A DNA stretch of 64,000 nt from CAWKEY01 sp963848675 (GCA_963848675.1 CAWKEY010000030.1:172530-236529), one strand, 5' to 3'; numbered from the stretch's first letter, positions 53,221 through 61,948 are shown. Translations and numbers: made by a program. Notes: a model not told the origin generated them from the sequence alone.

Positions 53221-53776
53221 ATGATTGTTTTATCCGCTATTGTAAGTTTAACCTTGTTAGGGCTGTTTTTAGGCTTACTGCTAGGTATTGCCGGCAAGTA
53301 TTTAAAAGTTGAAAGCAGTCCGATTGTCGATGAACTGGAATCCTTGCTGCCTGGTTCACAATGCGGTCAATGTGGTTTTCCAGGTTGCAGGCCGGCCGCC
53401 GAAGCATTAGCCGAAGGTAAAGCGCCCGCTACGATATGTCCTCCCGGCGGTAGCGTACTTGGCTGAACAAATCGCCGCCTTATTGGGACTGGATCTGGAT
53501 TTAAGCGGAGTCAAAGAACCTGAATTACTGGTTGCCCGGGTCAGTGAAGCTACCTGCACCGGTTGCACCCGCTGTTTTAAAGTCTGTCCCACCGATGCCA
53601 TTGTTGGTGCGCCCAAGCAAATACACGCCGTCGTTGCCGATGCCTGCATAGGCTGTAAAAAATGTGTGGACGTGTGCCCGACCGAATGCCTGCAAATGCA
53701 CCCGATTGAAGTCACGCTGCGCAATTGGCGGTGGAATAAGCCTTCTTTGCCCGAAGCGAGTAACGCTGTATGTTAA
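53221..53776 (+). CDS. rnfB: RnfB, iron-sulfur subunit, split by a frameshift
   Basis: The first frame (53221-53466) encodes the membrane anchor and the first cluster motif GSQCGQCGFPGCRPAAEAL, ending CPPGGSVLG-stop. The second frame (53459-53776, TTG) reads LAEQIAALLGLDLDL and carries two ferredoxin motifs (CTGCTRCFKVCP, CIGCKKCVDVCP). Removing one T at 53459-53460 gives an unbroken CPPGGSVLAEQIAALLGLD as in normal RnfB. The lesion is a sequencing error or a real split; the TTG could allow coupled translation. Confidence 0.85.
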
Positions 53777-55320
53777 GTTTTATTAGAAAACTAAGAATCC
53801 GGGGTGGCGTACATGCGGAAGAACGTAAAGCCGCAATCGCGACCCGGCCTATAGTCAACAATTTCCCATTACCGAAAAAGTTGTATATTCCCTTGCAGCA
53901 ACATGTCGGTAAGCCTGCCGAACCGCTGATTAGAGTCGGCGACAGAGTGTTGAAAGGCCAGTTATTGGCTTACAGTCAGGGCATGATTTCCGCACCGGTC
54001 CATGCGCCGAGCTCAGGCATCATTCTTGATGTCAATGATTACCCGGCACCGCACCCGTCCGCTCTGCCGATTCGTATGATCGTGCTGGAAACCGACGGTA
54101 AAGACGAATGGACTTTAGCATCGGCAATTGATGATCCATTTAAGCTAACCCCGGAAGATATTAGTTTGCGCGTCGGCGCGGCGGGTATCGTTGGTTTGGG
54201 TGGTGCGACGTTTCCTACGGCGGTCAAGCTCAATATGGGGCGCGAGAACCGGATTGATACACTGATCATTAACGGTGCCGAATGTGAGCCCTACTTAAGC
54301 TGCGATGACCTGCAGATGCAAGAGCGTGCCGCGCAGATTATCGACGGTGTGCGCTTGATGCTGCATGGCATGACAAATTCGCCGGGAGCGAATTTGCATT
54401 TACCCGAAGGGGGCCGGGCAGGACAGCCCGAGATGAATACCACAAACGCCGTGATAGCGATTGAGGACAACAAACCGCAAGCCTTTCTTGCCATGAAAGC
54501 CGCCGCGCAGCCTTTTCCGCTGATTAAGGTCATGCAAATTCCTACCCGTTATCCCATGGGATGGGACAGGCAATTGATCCGCTATGTCACCGGCAGAGAA
54601 GTCCCGGTCGGCTGCCGGTCATCCGAAATCGGTGTGACTATTCATAACGTCGGCACCGCATATTCAGTCCATAAAGCCATTCGCCATGGGCAACCTCTGC
54701 TGAGCCGGGTGATCACGGTAGCGGGTGGCGCCGTTAAGCGTCCCATGAATGTAGAAGTGCCGCTGGGTACGTTAATATCTGAACTGTTTCGTTTTTGTGA
54801 GGTGAGTGACGAAGAAACCGCGCGAATTGTTATGGGCGGACCGATGATGGGCGATTCATTGCCGCACACGGGATTGCCTACTGTTAAAGCGACCAGCGGT
54901 ATTTTAGCGTTAACACAAAGCGAACTCAAAGACACCGATGAACAACCCTGTATCCGTTGCGCCAGTTGCGTTACCGTTTGTCCGGCAGGATTACGGCCTT
55001 TGGATATGGTCAACAATATCCGTGTTAATCAATTGGATGCGGCAGTAGATATCGGTTTAAAAGACTGTATCAGCTGCGGTTGTTGCTCGTATGTCTGCCC
55101 GTCAAATATTCCTTTGGTACATTACTTCAAATATGCCTCCGGCGAAGTCTTGGCCAGACAGCAGGCGCAGCACAAAGCCGAGCAAACCAAACGTTTGATC
55201 GATGATCGTAACGCACGCATGGAACGCATAGCCCAGCAACAGCGTGAGGAAGAGCTTGCACGGATTGCCGCCAAGGCTGAGCGGGAGCGCTTGAAAGCCG
55301 AACAAGAGGCAACGGTATGA
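53770..55320 (+). CDS. rnfC: RnfC, NADH- and ferredoxin-binding subunit
   Basis: The 516-residue protein has the FMN/NADH site GAAGIVGLGGATFPTAVKL and NGAECEPYLSCDD, typical of the NuoF-like core, and two ferredoxin motifs near the end (CIRCASCVTVCPAG, CISCGCCSYVCPS). The C-terminal tail is a charged coiled coil. It starts seven bases before the RnfB frame ends. Confidence 0.96.
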   Translation: MLSFIRKLRIRGGVHAEERKAAIATRPIVNNFPLPKKLYIPLQQHVGKPAEPLIRVGDRVLKGQLLAYSQGMISAPVHAPSSGIILDVNDYPAPHPSALPIRMIVLETDGKDEWTLASAIDDPFKLTPEDISLRVGAAGIVGLGGATFPTAVKLNMGRENRIDTLIINGAECEPYLSCDDLQMQERAAQIIDGVRLMLHGMTNSPGANLHLPEGGRAGQPEMNTTNAVIAIEDNKPQAFLAMKAAAQPFPLIKVMQIPTRYPMGWDRQLIRYVTGREVPVGCRSSEIGVTIHNVGTAYSVHKAIRHGQPLLSRVITVAGGAVKRPMNVEVPLGTLISELFRFCEVSDEETARIVMGGPMMGDSLPHTGLPTVKATSGILALTQSELKDTDEQPCIRCASCVTVCPAGLRPLDMVNNIRVNQLDAAVDIGLKDCISCGCCSYVCPSNIPLVHYFKYASGEVLARQQAQHKAEQTKRLIDDRNARMERIAQQQREEELARIAAKAERERLKAEQEATV

Positions 55321-56390
55321 TCCCGCATTTAAAACCCAGCAGCGGCGCACATGTAGGTGCTAACTCCAGCGTCAGCCAGATCATGTGGCAAGTCATGCTG
55401 GCGCTTACACCGGCGACCCTGTTTGGCATCTGGTGTTTTGGGTGGCCAGCGTTTTATCTGTTTGCTATGACTGTGTTATCGGCAGTTATATTTGAAGCCT
55501 TGTGTATTCGACTGGCGGGCAGGGCGGCTAAACCGGTCATTATGGATGGCTCTGCCGTATTGACCGGCTGGCTGCTGGCTATCACGTTACCACCTTGGGC
55601 TCCGTGGTGGATAGGCGTAGTCGGTTCCGGGCTGGCGATTATTTTGGGCAAACAGGTGTATGGCGGCCTGGGACAGAACCTGTTTAATCCTGCCATGTTG
55701 GCCAGGGTTGCGCTGCTGATTTCTTTTCCTATCGAAATGACCACATGGGCGAATGTGTCGACGTTGTTCGTTTCTGAGGCCCCAGGTATTGTCGAGAGTT
55801 GGCGCATTACTTTTTCAGGGTTAGAAATTAGTGATGCCAGCACCGGCGCGACCACTCTGGGTTTGATCAAAACCGAGTTTTCTCAAAACCGTTTATTGAC
55901 CGACATCCTTAAGGATTACTCCGGTCTGCTCGACTTTATCGGCTTGACGCGCGGTAGTATGGGCGAGACGTCCTCGCTGTTGCTGGGCTTGGGTGGTCTG
56001 TGGCTAATCCACCAAAGGGTGATTCAATGGCAGATTCCGGTGTCTTTATTGCTGACGGTTGCCTTGTTAGCCGGCATTTTTCATGGCATCGATAGTGAGC
56101 ATTATGTCGGCCCGTTGCAACATTTAAATTCAGGCGCATTGGTGTGTGTAGCCTTTTTTATTGCCACCGACTATGTCACCTCACCGAATACGCAGGCAGG
56201 ACAACTGCTTTTTGGCGCGGGTTGCGGACTGCTGATTTTCGTTATCCGCACCTGGGGCGCTTATCCCGAAGGCGCCGCTTTTGCCATACTGTTGATGAAC
56301 GCGGCAACACCGCTGATCGATCATTACATTCGCCCCCGAATTTACGGACGCGACCGCAAAGGCAGACCCCTTGAAATACCCAAATCGTAG
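55317..56390 (+). CDS. rnfD: RnfD, membrane subunit with covalent FMN
   Basis: The 357-residue protein has about ten hydrophobic segments. The FMN attachment region is STGATTLGL near residue 180, with the SGATxL-like pattern, and the C-terminal GALVCVAFFIATDYVTSP is conserved. It overlaps rnfC by four bases. Confidence 0.95.
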   Translation: MIPHLKPSSGAHVGANSSVSQIMWQVMLALTPATLFGIWCFGWPAFYLFAMTVLSAVIFEALCIRLAGRAAKPVIMDGSAVLTGWLLAITLPPWAPWWIGVVGSGLAIILGKQVYGGLGQNLFNPAMLARVALLISFPIEMTTWANVSTLFVSEAPGIVESWRITFSGLEISDASTGATTLGLIKTEFSQNRLLTDILKDYSGLLDFIGLTRGSMGETSSLLLGLGGLWLIHQRVIQWQIPVSLLLTVALLAGIFHGIDSEHYVGPLQHLNSGALVCVAFFIATDYVTSPNTQAGQLLFGAGCGLLIFVIRTWGAYPEGAAFAILLMNAATPLIDHYIRPRIYGRDRKGRPLEIPKS

Positions 56391-56442
56391 TTCTGGGTGA
56401 TAGCGTAACCCGATAATTCTGTTTCAACAGTAAAAATCAAAC

Positions 56443-56521
56443 GCCACAGATTCACAGATTAAACTTATGAAATATCCAGAAATAACAAAAAGATTCATTT
56501 TATCATCTGTGAATCTGTGGC
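56443..56521. repeat. Inverted repeat between rnfD and rnfG
   Basis: GCCACAGATTCACAGATTAAA and the inverted arm ATCATCTGTGAATCTGTGGC flank a 38-base AT-rich spacer in the 182-base gap. Confidence 0.65.
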
Positions 56522-56572
56522 AAAAAAAACAACAGTTAAGTAGTTACCAATGTTTGAACCAGAGCGTAAGCC

Positions 56573-57283
56573 ATGAAACCTGATCCTGCAACCACCGAAC
56601 TCCTGAGAGAAGAAAACGCCGTCAACCGGGAGTTCCTGAAAAACTGGTTGGAGCCATCGAACCTGGCGAGGCTTAGACCCAAGCTGGCATATCAAACCGG
56701 GATATTAGCATTATTCGCCTTGCTTGCGAGCGTGCTGCTGGGCGTTACCAATTACAGTACTGAAGGCACCATTCAACAGCGGCTTGCTGAAGATTTAAAA
56801 AAGTCCCTAGAAGAAGTGGTACCCGCCGCCCTTCATGATAACGACATGCTGAAAGACACCCTCAACATTCCATCTGCCGAATACAATATTGGTACTGATC
56901 AAACTACCGTTTATCTCGCTAAAAAATCAGGCAAGATCGCCGCGGTGTGCTTTAGATTTACCGCGCCTGACGGCTATTCCGGGGCAATCAATATGATTAT
57001 GGGCATAGACCGCGACGGCAATATTTTGGGTGTGCGCGTACTTAATCACAAAGAAACTCCCGGCCTGGGAGACAAGATCGAAGTCGCCAAGTCAGATTGG
57101 ATATTGAAATTTGCCGGTCGCTCCCTGAACAATTTAACCCCAGCACAATGGGCAGTTAAAAAAGACGGCGGGGAATTCGACCAGTTTGCCGGCGCAACCA
57201 TCACCCCGCGCAAGTCGGTGCAGGCGATTTATCGCGGCTTGCAATTATTCAAAGCGCATCAGGCTCAACTGATTAATCCTTGA
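56573..57283 (+). CDS. rnfG: RnfG, periplasmic FMN subunit
   Basis: The 236-residue protein has about 40 cytoplasmic residues, one helix (TGILALFALLASVLLGVT), and an FMN-binding domain. The covalent FMN motif is FAGATITPRKSVQAIY, where Thr of GAT is the attachment residue. HKETPGLGDKIE is conserved in the family. The N-terminal extension is longer than in E. coli RsxG. Confidence 0.93.
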   Translation: MKPDPATTELLREENAVNREFLKNWLEPSNLARLRPKLAYQTGILALFALLASVLLGVTNYSTEGTIQQRLAEDLKKSLEEVVPAALHDNDMLKDTLNIPSAEYNIGTDQTTVYLAKKSGKIAAVCFRFTAPDGYSGAINMIMGIDRDGNILGVRVLNHKETPGLGDKIEVAKSDWILKFAGRSLNNLTPAQWAVKKDGGEFDQFAGATITPRKSVQAIYRGLQLFKAHQAQLINP

Positions 57284-57293
57284 GGGCATCGTC

Positions 57294-57992
57294 ATGTTTC
57301 TATCAGAGACCTATCGTAAAATCGCCAGTGACGGCATTTGGAACAACAACATCGTTTTCGGACAAAACCTGGCTCTCTGTCCGTTACTGGCAGTGACCGG
57401 AACGGCTACCAACGGCTTGGGCATGGGACTGGCAACGTTAGTGGTGATTACGGCGTCCAACGGCCTCATTTCAGTGGCCCGGCATTTAATCCCCAGCGAA
57501 ATCCGTATCCCGATTTTCGTTCTGCTGATCGCCGCACTGGTGACTTTGGTGGATATTTTAATGAATGCCTGGGCGCACGAACTCTATAAAGTGCTGGGCT
57601 TGTTCATTGCGTTAATCGTCACCAATTGCGCCTTATTGGGTCGTGCCGAAGCCTTTGCTTCCAAGCAACCGGTAACACATGCCTTGTGGGATGGCTTGAT
57701 GATGGGTCTTGGTTTTACCCTCGCCCTGGTCGCTCTGGGAGCGGTAAGAGAAATTAGCGCAGCGGGCACACTGTTCGCCAATGCCTCAGTGCTGCTGGGC
57801 GAATCGTTCAAATTTCTGGAAGTCACCGTTATTCCCAATTACAAAGGCTTTTTATTAATGGCGCTGCCGCCCGGTGGATTTATCATGCTGGCATTTTTGA
57901 TTGTCGGTAAACGCCTGATAGACCAACAATTCGCCGAGAAAAAAGTACCGGTAACCGTATTAACCCCAGTTATTGCTGAGGAGGAATCATGA
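57294..57992 (+). CDS. rnfE: RnfE, membrane subunit of the Rnf complex
   Basis: The 232-residue protein is a homologue of RnfA with six hydrophobic segments and the motifs NNIVFGQNLALCPLLAVTGTA and FIALIVTNCALLGRAEAFA with the paired Cys. It overlaps rnfH by four bases. Confidence 0.95.
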   Translation: MFLSETYRKIASDGIWNNNIVFGQNLALCPLLAVTGTATNGLGMGLATLVVITASNGLISVARHLIPSEIRIPIFVLLIAALVTLVDILMNAWAHELYKVLGLFIALIVTNCALLGRAEAFASKQPVTHALWDGLMMGLGFTLALVALGAVREISAAGTLFANASVLLGESFKFLEVTVIPNYKGFLLMALPPGGFIMLAFLIVGKRLIDQQFAEKKVPVTVLTPVIAEEES

Positions 57993-58249
57993 ACGTCGGA
58001 GTGTGTTACGCAGATGCCGATAGGCAATTATGGATGCGTCTGGAAGTGCCGGATAACAGCACCATAGAAGCAACTATCAAACTGTCCGGTGTATTATTAC
58101 GTTATCCCGAAATAAATCTGGCCAGCCAAAAAGTGGGAATATTCGGCAAAATTGCCGCGCTGGATACCGCTGTAAAGGATGGCGACAGGGTGGAGATTTA
58201 TCGTCAAATCACTGTCGATCCGCAAACGGTGCAACGGCGAAGACGTTAG
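57989..58249 (+). CDS. rnfH: RnfH family small protein
   Basis: The 86-residue protein (VGVCYADADRQLWMRLEVP, GIFGKIAALDTAVKDGDRVEIYRQI) is of the RnfH/UPF0125 ubiquitin-like fold. In Azotobacter rnf1 is also rnfABCDGEH and linked to nif. It ends the operon. Confidence 0.9.
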   Translation: MNVGVCYADADRQLWMRLEVPDNSTIEATIKLSGVLLRYPEINLASQKVGIFGKIAALDTAVKDGDRVEIYRQITVDPQTVQRRRR

Positions 58250-58271
58250 CCGAATTGTGCCATTTAAGCTG

Positions 58272-59390
58272 TTATGCCGCGTATGGAACGAATTCGTTAT
58301 TATCTTGAGTCAGAAGTTGAATCAGTTTCGGGTGCACAAACAGCTTCTCTTTTCCAGCCTGAATTTCATACAGGACGCCAATATCAGACAGTTGCTTAAG
58401 GTAGACCGAAGCCGTTTGCCGCTTGGCAATATCCTGTTGCACCAAGTTCTGTATCCGGCAGTAAGGCTGCTCAAAAATCACTTGTATCAGCTCATGGCTA
58501 TAAATTTGGGGTAGCCGATTGCGAACATAGTCTGTTGTATGCTCGAGCAATTCTCGCACCGCTTCGATTTTTCGGGTGGTCCAGCCTGCGCTCGTTTCTA
58601 CTGTTTTCAGTACAAAAATTATCCAGTCTTGCCAGTTTTGGTTCCTGGTAACCCCGAGCAGCAGGCGATAGTAGTCCTGTTTGTTTTGGACGATATAACG
58701 GCTCAAGTAGAGGATAGGCAGACTGAGGAGTTCTTGCTCAATGAGAAACAGGATATTGAGAATACGCCCGGTGCGGCCATTACCATCGGTAAAAGGATGA
58801 ATGGCTTCAAACTGATAATGGGCAATCGCCATTTTTATCAACGGATCGATGTCGTCATCCGTATGTAAAAAAGCTTCCCAGTCGCCCAGCAGTGTGCGGA
58901 TGATCTGTTCGCCCACCGGTGGCGTGTAGATTACTTCCCCGGAAACTTGATTGCTTAGCGTGGTTCCAGGGACTTTGCGGACATCCATTTGTACCGATTT
59001 AATCGTGCTGCAAATTTCCATAGCCGTATTACTACATAACGGCCTATGTTTCAGCTCTTCAAAACCCTGGCGCAGCGCTGTTCGGTAACGCAACGCTTCT
59101 TTAGTCATGGGGTCGGCCTGACTGTCTTCTTGTGCGTACTGGAAAAGTTTATCGGTGGTGGTGACGATGTTCTCGATTTCGGAACTGCCTTGCGCTTCCA
59201 GCAAGGGCAGTAAATTAATCAACAACCCTTTGTTGGGCAGCAATTCACCGGCTTTTTTAAGCTCTGCCAATGCCGCCCGCGCAGGAATGCATGCTTTTAG
59301 AACCGCAATATTTTCAAATTCCGTTGTTGCAGGCGGTAATAACGGTAAATGGTTATAGGGTTGATCGGGTTGCCACGTCATGTTTAACAA
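58272..59390 (-). CDS. Fic/DOC family protein
   Basis: The 372-residue protein has the full Fic active site HPFTDGNGRTGR at about 197-210, so AMP or nucleotide transfer is likely. An N-terminal SSEIEN matches the [S/T]xxxE[G/N] inhibitory helix motif of class II Fic proteins. A C-terminal winged-helix-like region (about 280-370) suggests DNA binding. It is preceded by a repeated operator-like sequence. Confidence 0.9.
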   Translation of the reverse strand: MLNMTWQPDQPYNHLPLLPPATTEFENIAVLKACIPARAALAELKKAGELLPNKGLLINLLPLLEAQGSSEIENIVTTTDKLFQYAQEDSQADPMTKEALRYRTALRQGFEELKHRPLCSNTAMEICSTIKSVQMDVRKVPGTTLSNQVSGEVIYTPPVGEQIIRTLLGDWEAFLHTDDDIDPLIKMAIAHYQFEAIHPFTDGNGRTGRILNILFLIEQELLSLPILYLSRYIVQNKQDYYRLLLGVTRNQNWQDWIIFVLKTVETSAGWTTRKIEAVRELLEHTTDYVRNRLPQIYSHELIQVIFEQPYCRIQNLVQQDIAKRQTASVYLKQLSDIGVLYEIQAGKEKLFVHPKLIQLLTQDNNEFVPYAA

Positions 59391-59401
59391 TGCTTAATAT
59401 T

Positions 59402-59508
59402 TCGACATGTAGTGACTATATGTCGATGCGATAAACATGTAAAGAGAACGTGTGCAAATATATGGATATTTTCGACATGTGGCTGTTTTATGTCGATTCC
59501 ATCGACAT
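59402..59508 (-). promoter_or_regulatory. Repeated dyad operator upstream of fic
   Basis: Two dyads of identical geometry, TCGACAT-N11-ATGTCGA, lie at 59402-59426 and 59472-59496, followed by a single half-site at 59502-59508. The first dyad is 12 bases from the fic start codon. The heptamer appears five times in 107 bases. Confidence 0.7.
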
Positions 59509-59583
59509 AGAAATATGCGCCTTACCGCATTGCGTCCATCATCTTCATCCGATCAGTTGTATAAGACAGCGGCATCTTTCGAG

Positions 59584-59851
59584 TTATTTGTAAATCTCTT
59601 TACGATGTCCAATCTCGATAACCAGAGATAATCAGCTCGTTATCTTCAATGCGACATAGCAACCGAAAGTCTCCTACCCGATAGCGCCACAAGCCGGAAA
59701 GCTTGCCTTGCAAGGCTTTGCCGGTTAAGCGGGGATTGTCGGTCGTTTGTAGTCGATCAAGGAGAAACGACGCAATTCTTTTTTGTAGAGGCTTGTCGAG
59801 TTTTTGCAAATCCCGTTTGGCATCATCAGAAAGCTTAACTGTCCAAGCCAA
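59584..59851 (-). pseudogene. RelE/ParE-family toxin with a C-terminal frameshift
   Basis: The frame MAWTVKLSDDAKRDLQKLDK, then LTGKALQGKLSGLWRYRVGDFRLLCRIEDNELII is RelE-like. It ends in the present frame as SGYRDWTS at 59600. Removing one base near 59625 gives ILVIEIGHRKEIYK, the expected end with catalytic Arg and Tyr, stopping at 59584. The toxin is either inactive or misread. Confidence 0.75.
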
Positions 59852-60059
59852 GCTCTTTTACCACGTCGTTTAAGTTGTGAGACACTTTGCCGCATTCAAG
59901 ATAACGCTGATAAGCGTCATAGGCTCTTTTAGCGTCTTGGCAATCTTCCAGATGCTCAAGCAGCACATTCTTAACCAGTTGCGCAGGGCTAATATGCTCC
60001 TGCTCTACTAATTGATTTAACAGGGTTTCTGTTTCATCATCCAATTCTAATGTCATCAT
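59835..60059 (-). CDS. RelB/RHH-type antitoxin
   Basis: The 74-residue protein (MMTLELDDETETLLNQLVEQ..SPAQLVKNVLLEHLED) has a ribbon-helix-helix N-terminus and a variable acidic tail. It overlaps the RelE-like gene by 17 bases. Confidence 0.8.
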   Translation of the reverse strand: MMTLELDDETETLLNQLVEQEHISPAQLVKNVLLEHLEDCQDAKRAYDAYQRYLECGKVSHNLNDVVKELGLDS

Positions 60060-60081
60060 CTGCTTTTCTCCCTTGAGTTAA

Positions 60082-60114
60082 GTAGGTTGGGCAACATCTT
60101 TTCGTTGCCCAACA
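60082..60114. repeat. GTAGGTTGGGCAAC palindrome
   Basis: GTTGGGCAAC and GTTGCCCAAC pair around a short loop, in the gap between two toxin-antitoxin pairs. Confidence 0.55.
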
Positions 60115-60168
60115 TTTTGAGCATGTTGATGTCAGGCATAAACAGCATTCCTGACCTACCGTGCTTTG

Positions 60169-60522
60169 TTATTTATGTTCAATCAACGATGTACGGGTAA
60201 CTTCCACAAACTCAAACATTTCTAGCGCACCAACAATCGTGGATAAATTTTTCGCAAATATGCCTTCAAGCTCCCGGTTACTAATATTTCCCGTTGACAC
60301 CAATAGCAACTTATAAGGCACACCCGAAAGCAAAAATGAGTTAACGAAGTCAGCATCCTTAGTAACGACGATGCGTTGCTCCTCCACCGAAATCTCGTTG
60401 ATCCGCCAATCCTGTGTACGGTTTCCAGACGGCAAATCTAATGTATGCAAAACGTCGTGCCCCGACCACTTCAGATTTGCCGCAAGATGTCGCGGCAGTT
60501 GCGCATCGACAAGAAATTTCAT
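60169..60522 (-). CDS. DUF5615 PIN-like protein, probable toxin
   Basis: The 117-residue protein has MKFLVDAQLPRHLA and RIVVTKDADFVNSFL, the DUF5615 pattern. It overlaps the DUF433 gene by four bases. This is the second such pair in the window and is distinct in sequence from the first. Confidence 0.83.
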   Translation of the reverse strand: MKFLVDAQLPRHLAANLKWSGHDVLHTLDLPSGNRTQDWRINEISVEEQRIVVTKDADFVNSFLLSGVPYKLLLVSTGNISNRELEGIFAKNLSTIVGALEMFEFVEVTRTSLIEHK

Positions 60523-60764
60523 GCTGCCAGCATTTCAATTCGTTTAACCTTGGCAAGACGAGAGGCAAACTCCAATGCGGCCATAATGTCTTCTCTTTCC
60601 AAGTCTTCGTAATCTGCGAGAATTTCATCGACGCTCATTCCGGCACTCAGCCATTCCAGGATATTTTCAACCGGATAACGCAAGCCACGGATAGTAGGCT
60701 TGCCATGACAAATGTTAGCGTCCATTGTAATCCGTTCCGATAATAATTCAGTCATATCAGTCAC
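60519..60764 (-). CDS. DUF433 protein, probable antitoxin
   Basis: The 81-residue protein has GKPTIRGLRYPVENILEWLSAGMSVDEIL, the diagnostic DUF433 core, and a short C-terminal helix. Confidence 0.85.
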   Translation of the reverse strand: MTDMTELLSERITMDANICHGKPTIRGLRYPVENILEWLSAGMSVDEILADYEDLEREDIMAALEFASRLAKVKRIEMLAA

Positions 60765-60829
60765 CGTATAAATATTGTTTTATCTACTTGCAAGCTGTTA
60801 GCAACCCAACATTTTGTGCATAAATTTCT

Positions 60830-60864
60830 TGGGTTAACGATAAAGCAGTTAACCCAACCTACGC
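60830..60864. repeat. TTGGGTTAAC palindrome at the end of the truncated hicA
   Basis: TTGGGTTAAC and GTTAACCCAA pair around GATAAAGCA, followed by CCTACG. It shares the GTAGGTTGGG core with the element at 60082. Confidence 0.6.
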
Positions 60865-60944
60865 AACTGCCGAAGCTCGCTAAATCCCAACAGTTCAAGC
60901 AATGCAAAGATTTCGCGAGGCTTGAGAACGGGTAAGTGCCCCAT
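60849..60944 (-). pseudogene. hicA: Truncated HicA toxin
   Basis: A 31-residue frame MGHLPVLKPREIFALLELLG, then FSELRQ, is the N-terminus of HicA. It runs into a palindromic repeat and stops; the catalytic His strand and the rest of the domain are missing. It starts two bases after the HicB stop. Confidence 0.65.
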
Positions 60945-60946
60945 GC

Positions 60947-61156
60947 TTAAGCCACAACAACATTTTGGGTGCCGATGAATTCGGCTTCCAATATTGGCTC
61001 ACCATCTTCAAGCAACATTTCAACAACTTCCCGAAGATTTTGATTTAGCTCATCCAAGGTTTCTGCTTGCGTATGTGCTCCTGGGAACCCAGGAATAAAG
61101 CCAACATAAAAACCCGTATCCGGGCATCGCTCCACAATTGCCGTATAACTTCTCAT
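60947..61156 (-). CDS. hicB: HicB-family antitoxin
   Basis: The 69-residue protein (MRSYTAIVERCPDTGFYVGFIPGFPGAHTQ..TLDELNQNLREVVEMLLE) is the HicB partial RNase H fold. It lacks the DNA-binding C-terminus of longer HicB proteins. Its HicA partner is truncated. Confidence 0.83.
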   Translation of the reverse strand: MRSYTAIVERCPDTGFYVGFIPGFPGAHTQAETLDELNQNLREVVEMLLEDGEPILEAEFIGTQNVVVA

Positions 61157-61350
61157 ACGAAATCCGCTCCTATTTGTTTGTAACTAAAGCAGTTGTAGGG
61201 CGGTTTCGCGCCAGCAAACCGCCATTTGACGCACAATATCCAAAACATTCGACCATCATAAAAACCGCTTGAAAAAGTCCGGGCGATAGTCAGATTAGAT
61301 CATCCCGATTATGGCGGATTGCTGGCACGCCTTACAGCTTTGATAATTAT

Positions 61351-61378
61351 GGTGGATTGCCTATCGGCGAATCCACCT
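61351..61378. repeat. GGTGGATT hairpin
   Basis: GGTGGATT and AATCCACC pair around a 12-base loop and a T-run follows on the plus strand. The rest of the 61157-61425 gap holds no gene. Confidence 0.45.
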
Positions 61379-61425
61379 TACGGGTTTTTTTATACTAATA
61401 GTCTACATCGACTATCACCGGGCTT

Positions 61426-61489
61426 GTCCAACAACCGGTTCAGATTGTGGCTCGCTATCGCTCGAACAATCTAACCTTATTCGTTGGGC
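61426..61489 (-). mobile_element. Integron attC site
   Basis: The 64-base site has GTCCAAC at one end and GTTGGGC at the other (R''/R' boxes, RYYYAAC and GTTRRRY). The inner boxes GGTT-C-AGATTGT and ACAATCT-AACC pair with one extrahelical base, the arrangement that orients attC folding. On the minus strand it follows the GNAT stop directly. Confidence 0.75.
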
Positions 61490-61490
61490 G

Positions 61491-61934
61491 TCATGGCGTC
61501 TGAGCCTGGTCTGAACCGAGCGATTTTTCGAACTCGGAGGAACCGTCGTTGGCTAGCGAGTAGCCCTGTTTCGAGTACCACGACTCAAGCCAATTCTGAT
61601 CCACTGAGGCGTCAAATGCTCGTGGTGATAGCCGCAAACACGCACAGCCAATGGAGCGAGCGATTCCTTCGGCGAAGCTGACCAACACAGTGCCAAGGCC
61701 GTGATTTCGATACTGAGGGAGGACAAGGATTTCATAGAGAACACCAGTGTTGATGTCGGAGCGATTATCAAACGAGAGGTATGCCACTTCGATTTCATTC
61801 TCGTGTGCGACGAACTGCCGTGATCGCACCACCTTGGCTTGTTGTGCGCGTTCCTGAAGCGATTGGTTCTTTAGCTCCAATGGATCGAAGAACTCCGTAA
61901 TCGTTGCCATGCCCGGTATCGCAGACGCACCCAT
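61491..61934 (-). CDS. GNAT-family acetyltransferase in a gene cassette
   Basis: The 147-residue protein has the acetyl-CoA segment ILVLPQYRNHGLGTVLVSFAEGIAR, a GNAT motif A, and the C-terminal WYSKQGYSL. It is bounded by an attC site 3' of the gene and a GTTAGGC core site just 5' of the start, so it is a typical single-gene integron cassette. The substrate is unknown. Confidence 0.85.
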   Translation of the reverse strand: MGASAIPGMATITEFFDPLELKNQSLQERAQQAKVVRSRQFVAHENEIEVAYLSFDNRSDINTGVLYEILVLPQYRNHGLGTVLVSFAEGIARSIGCACLRLSPRAFDASVDQNWLESWYSKQGYSLANDGSSEFEKSLGSDQAQTP

Positions 61935-61941
61935 TTATGAC

Positions 61942-61948
61942 GCCTAAC
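61942..61948 (-). mobile_element. Upstream core site of the gene cassette
   Basis: On the minus strand GTTAGGC (GTTRRRY) lies 8 bases before the GNAT start and marks the 5' cassette boundary. No full attI or integrase gene is seen. Confidence 0.5.

Noticed and set aside
33366..61378. Palindromic repeats considered as a CRISPR array
   Set aside because: The repeats are dispersed, differ in family and have no regular spacers; no cas gene is present.
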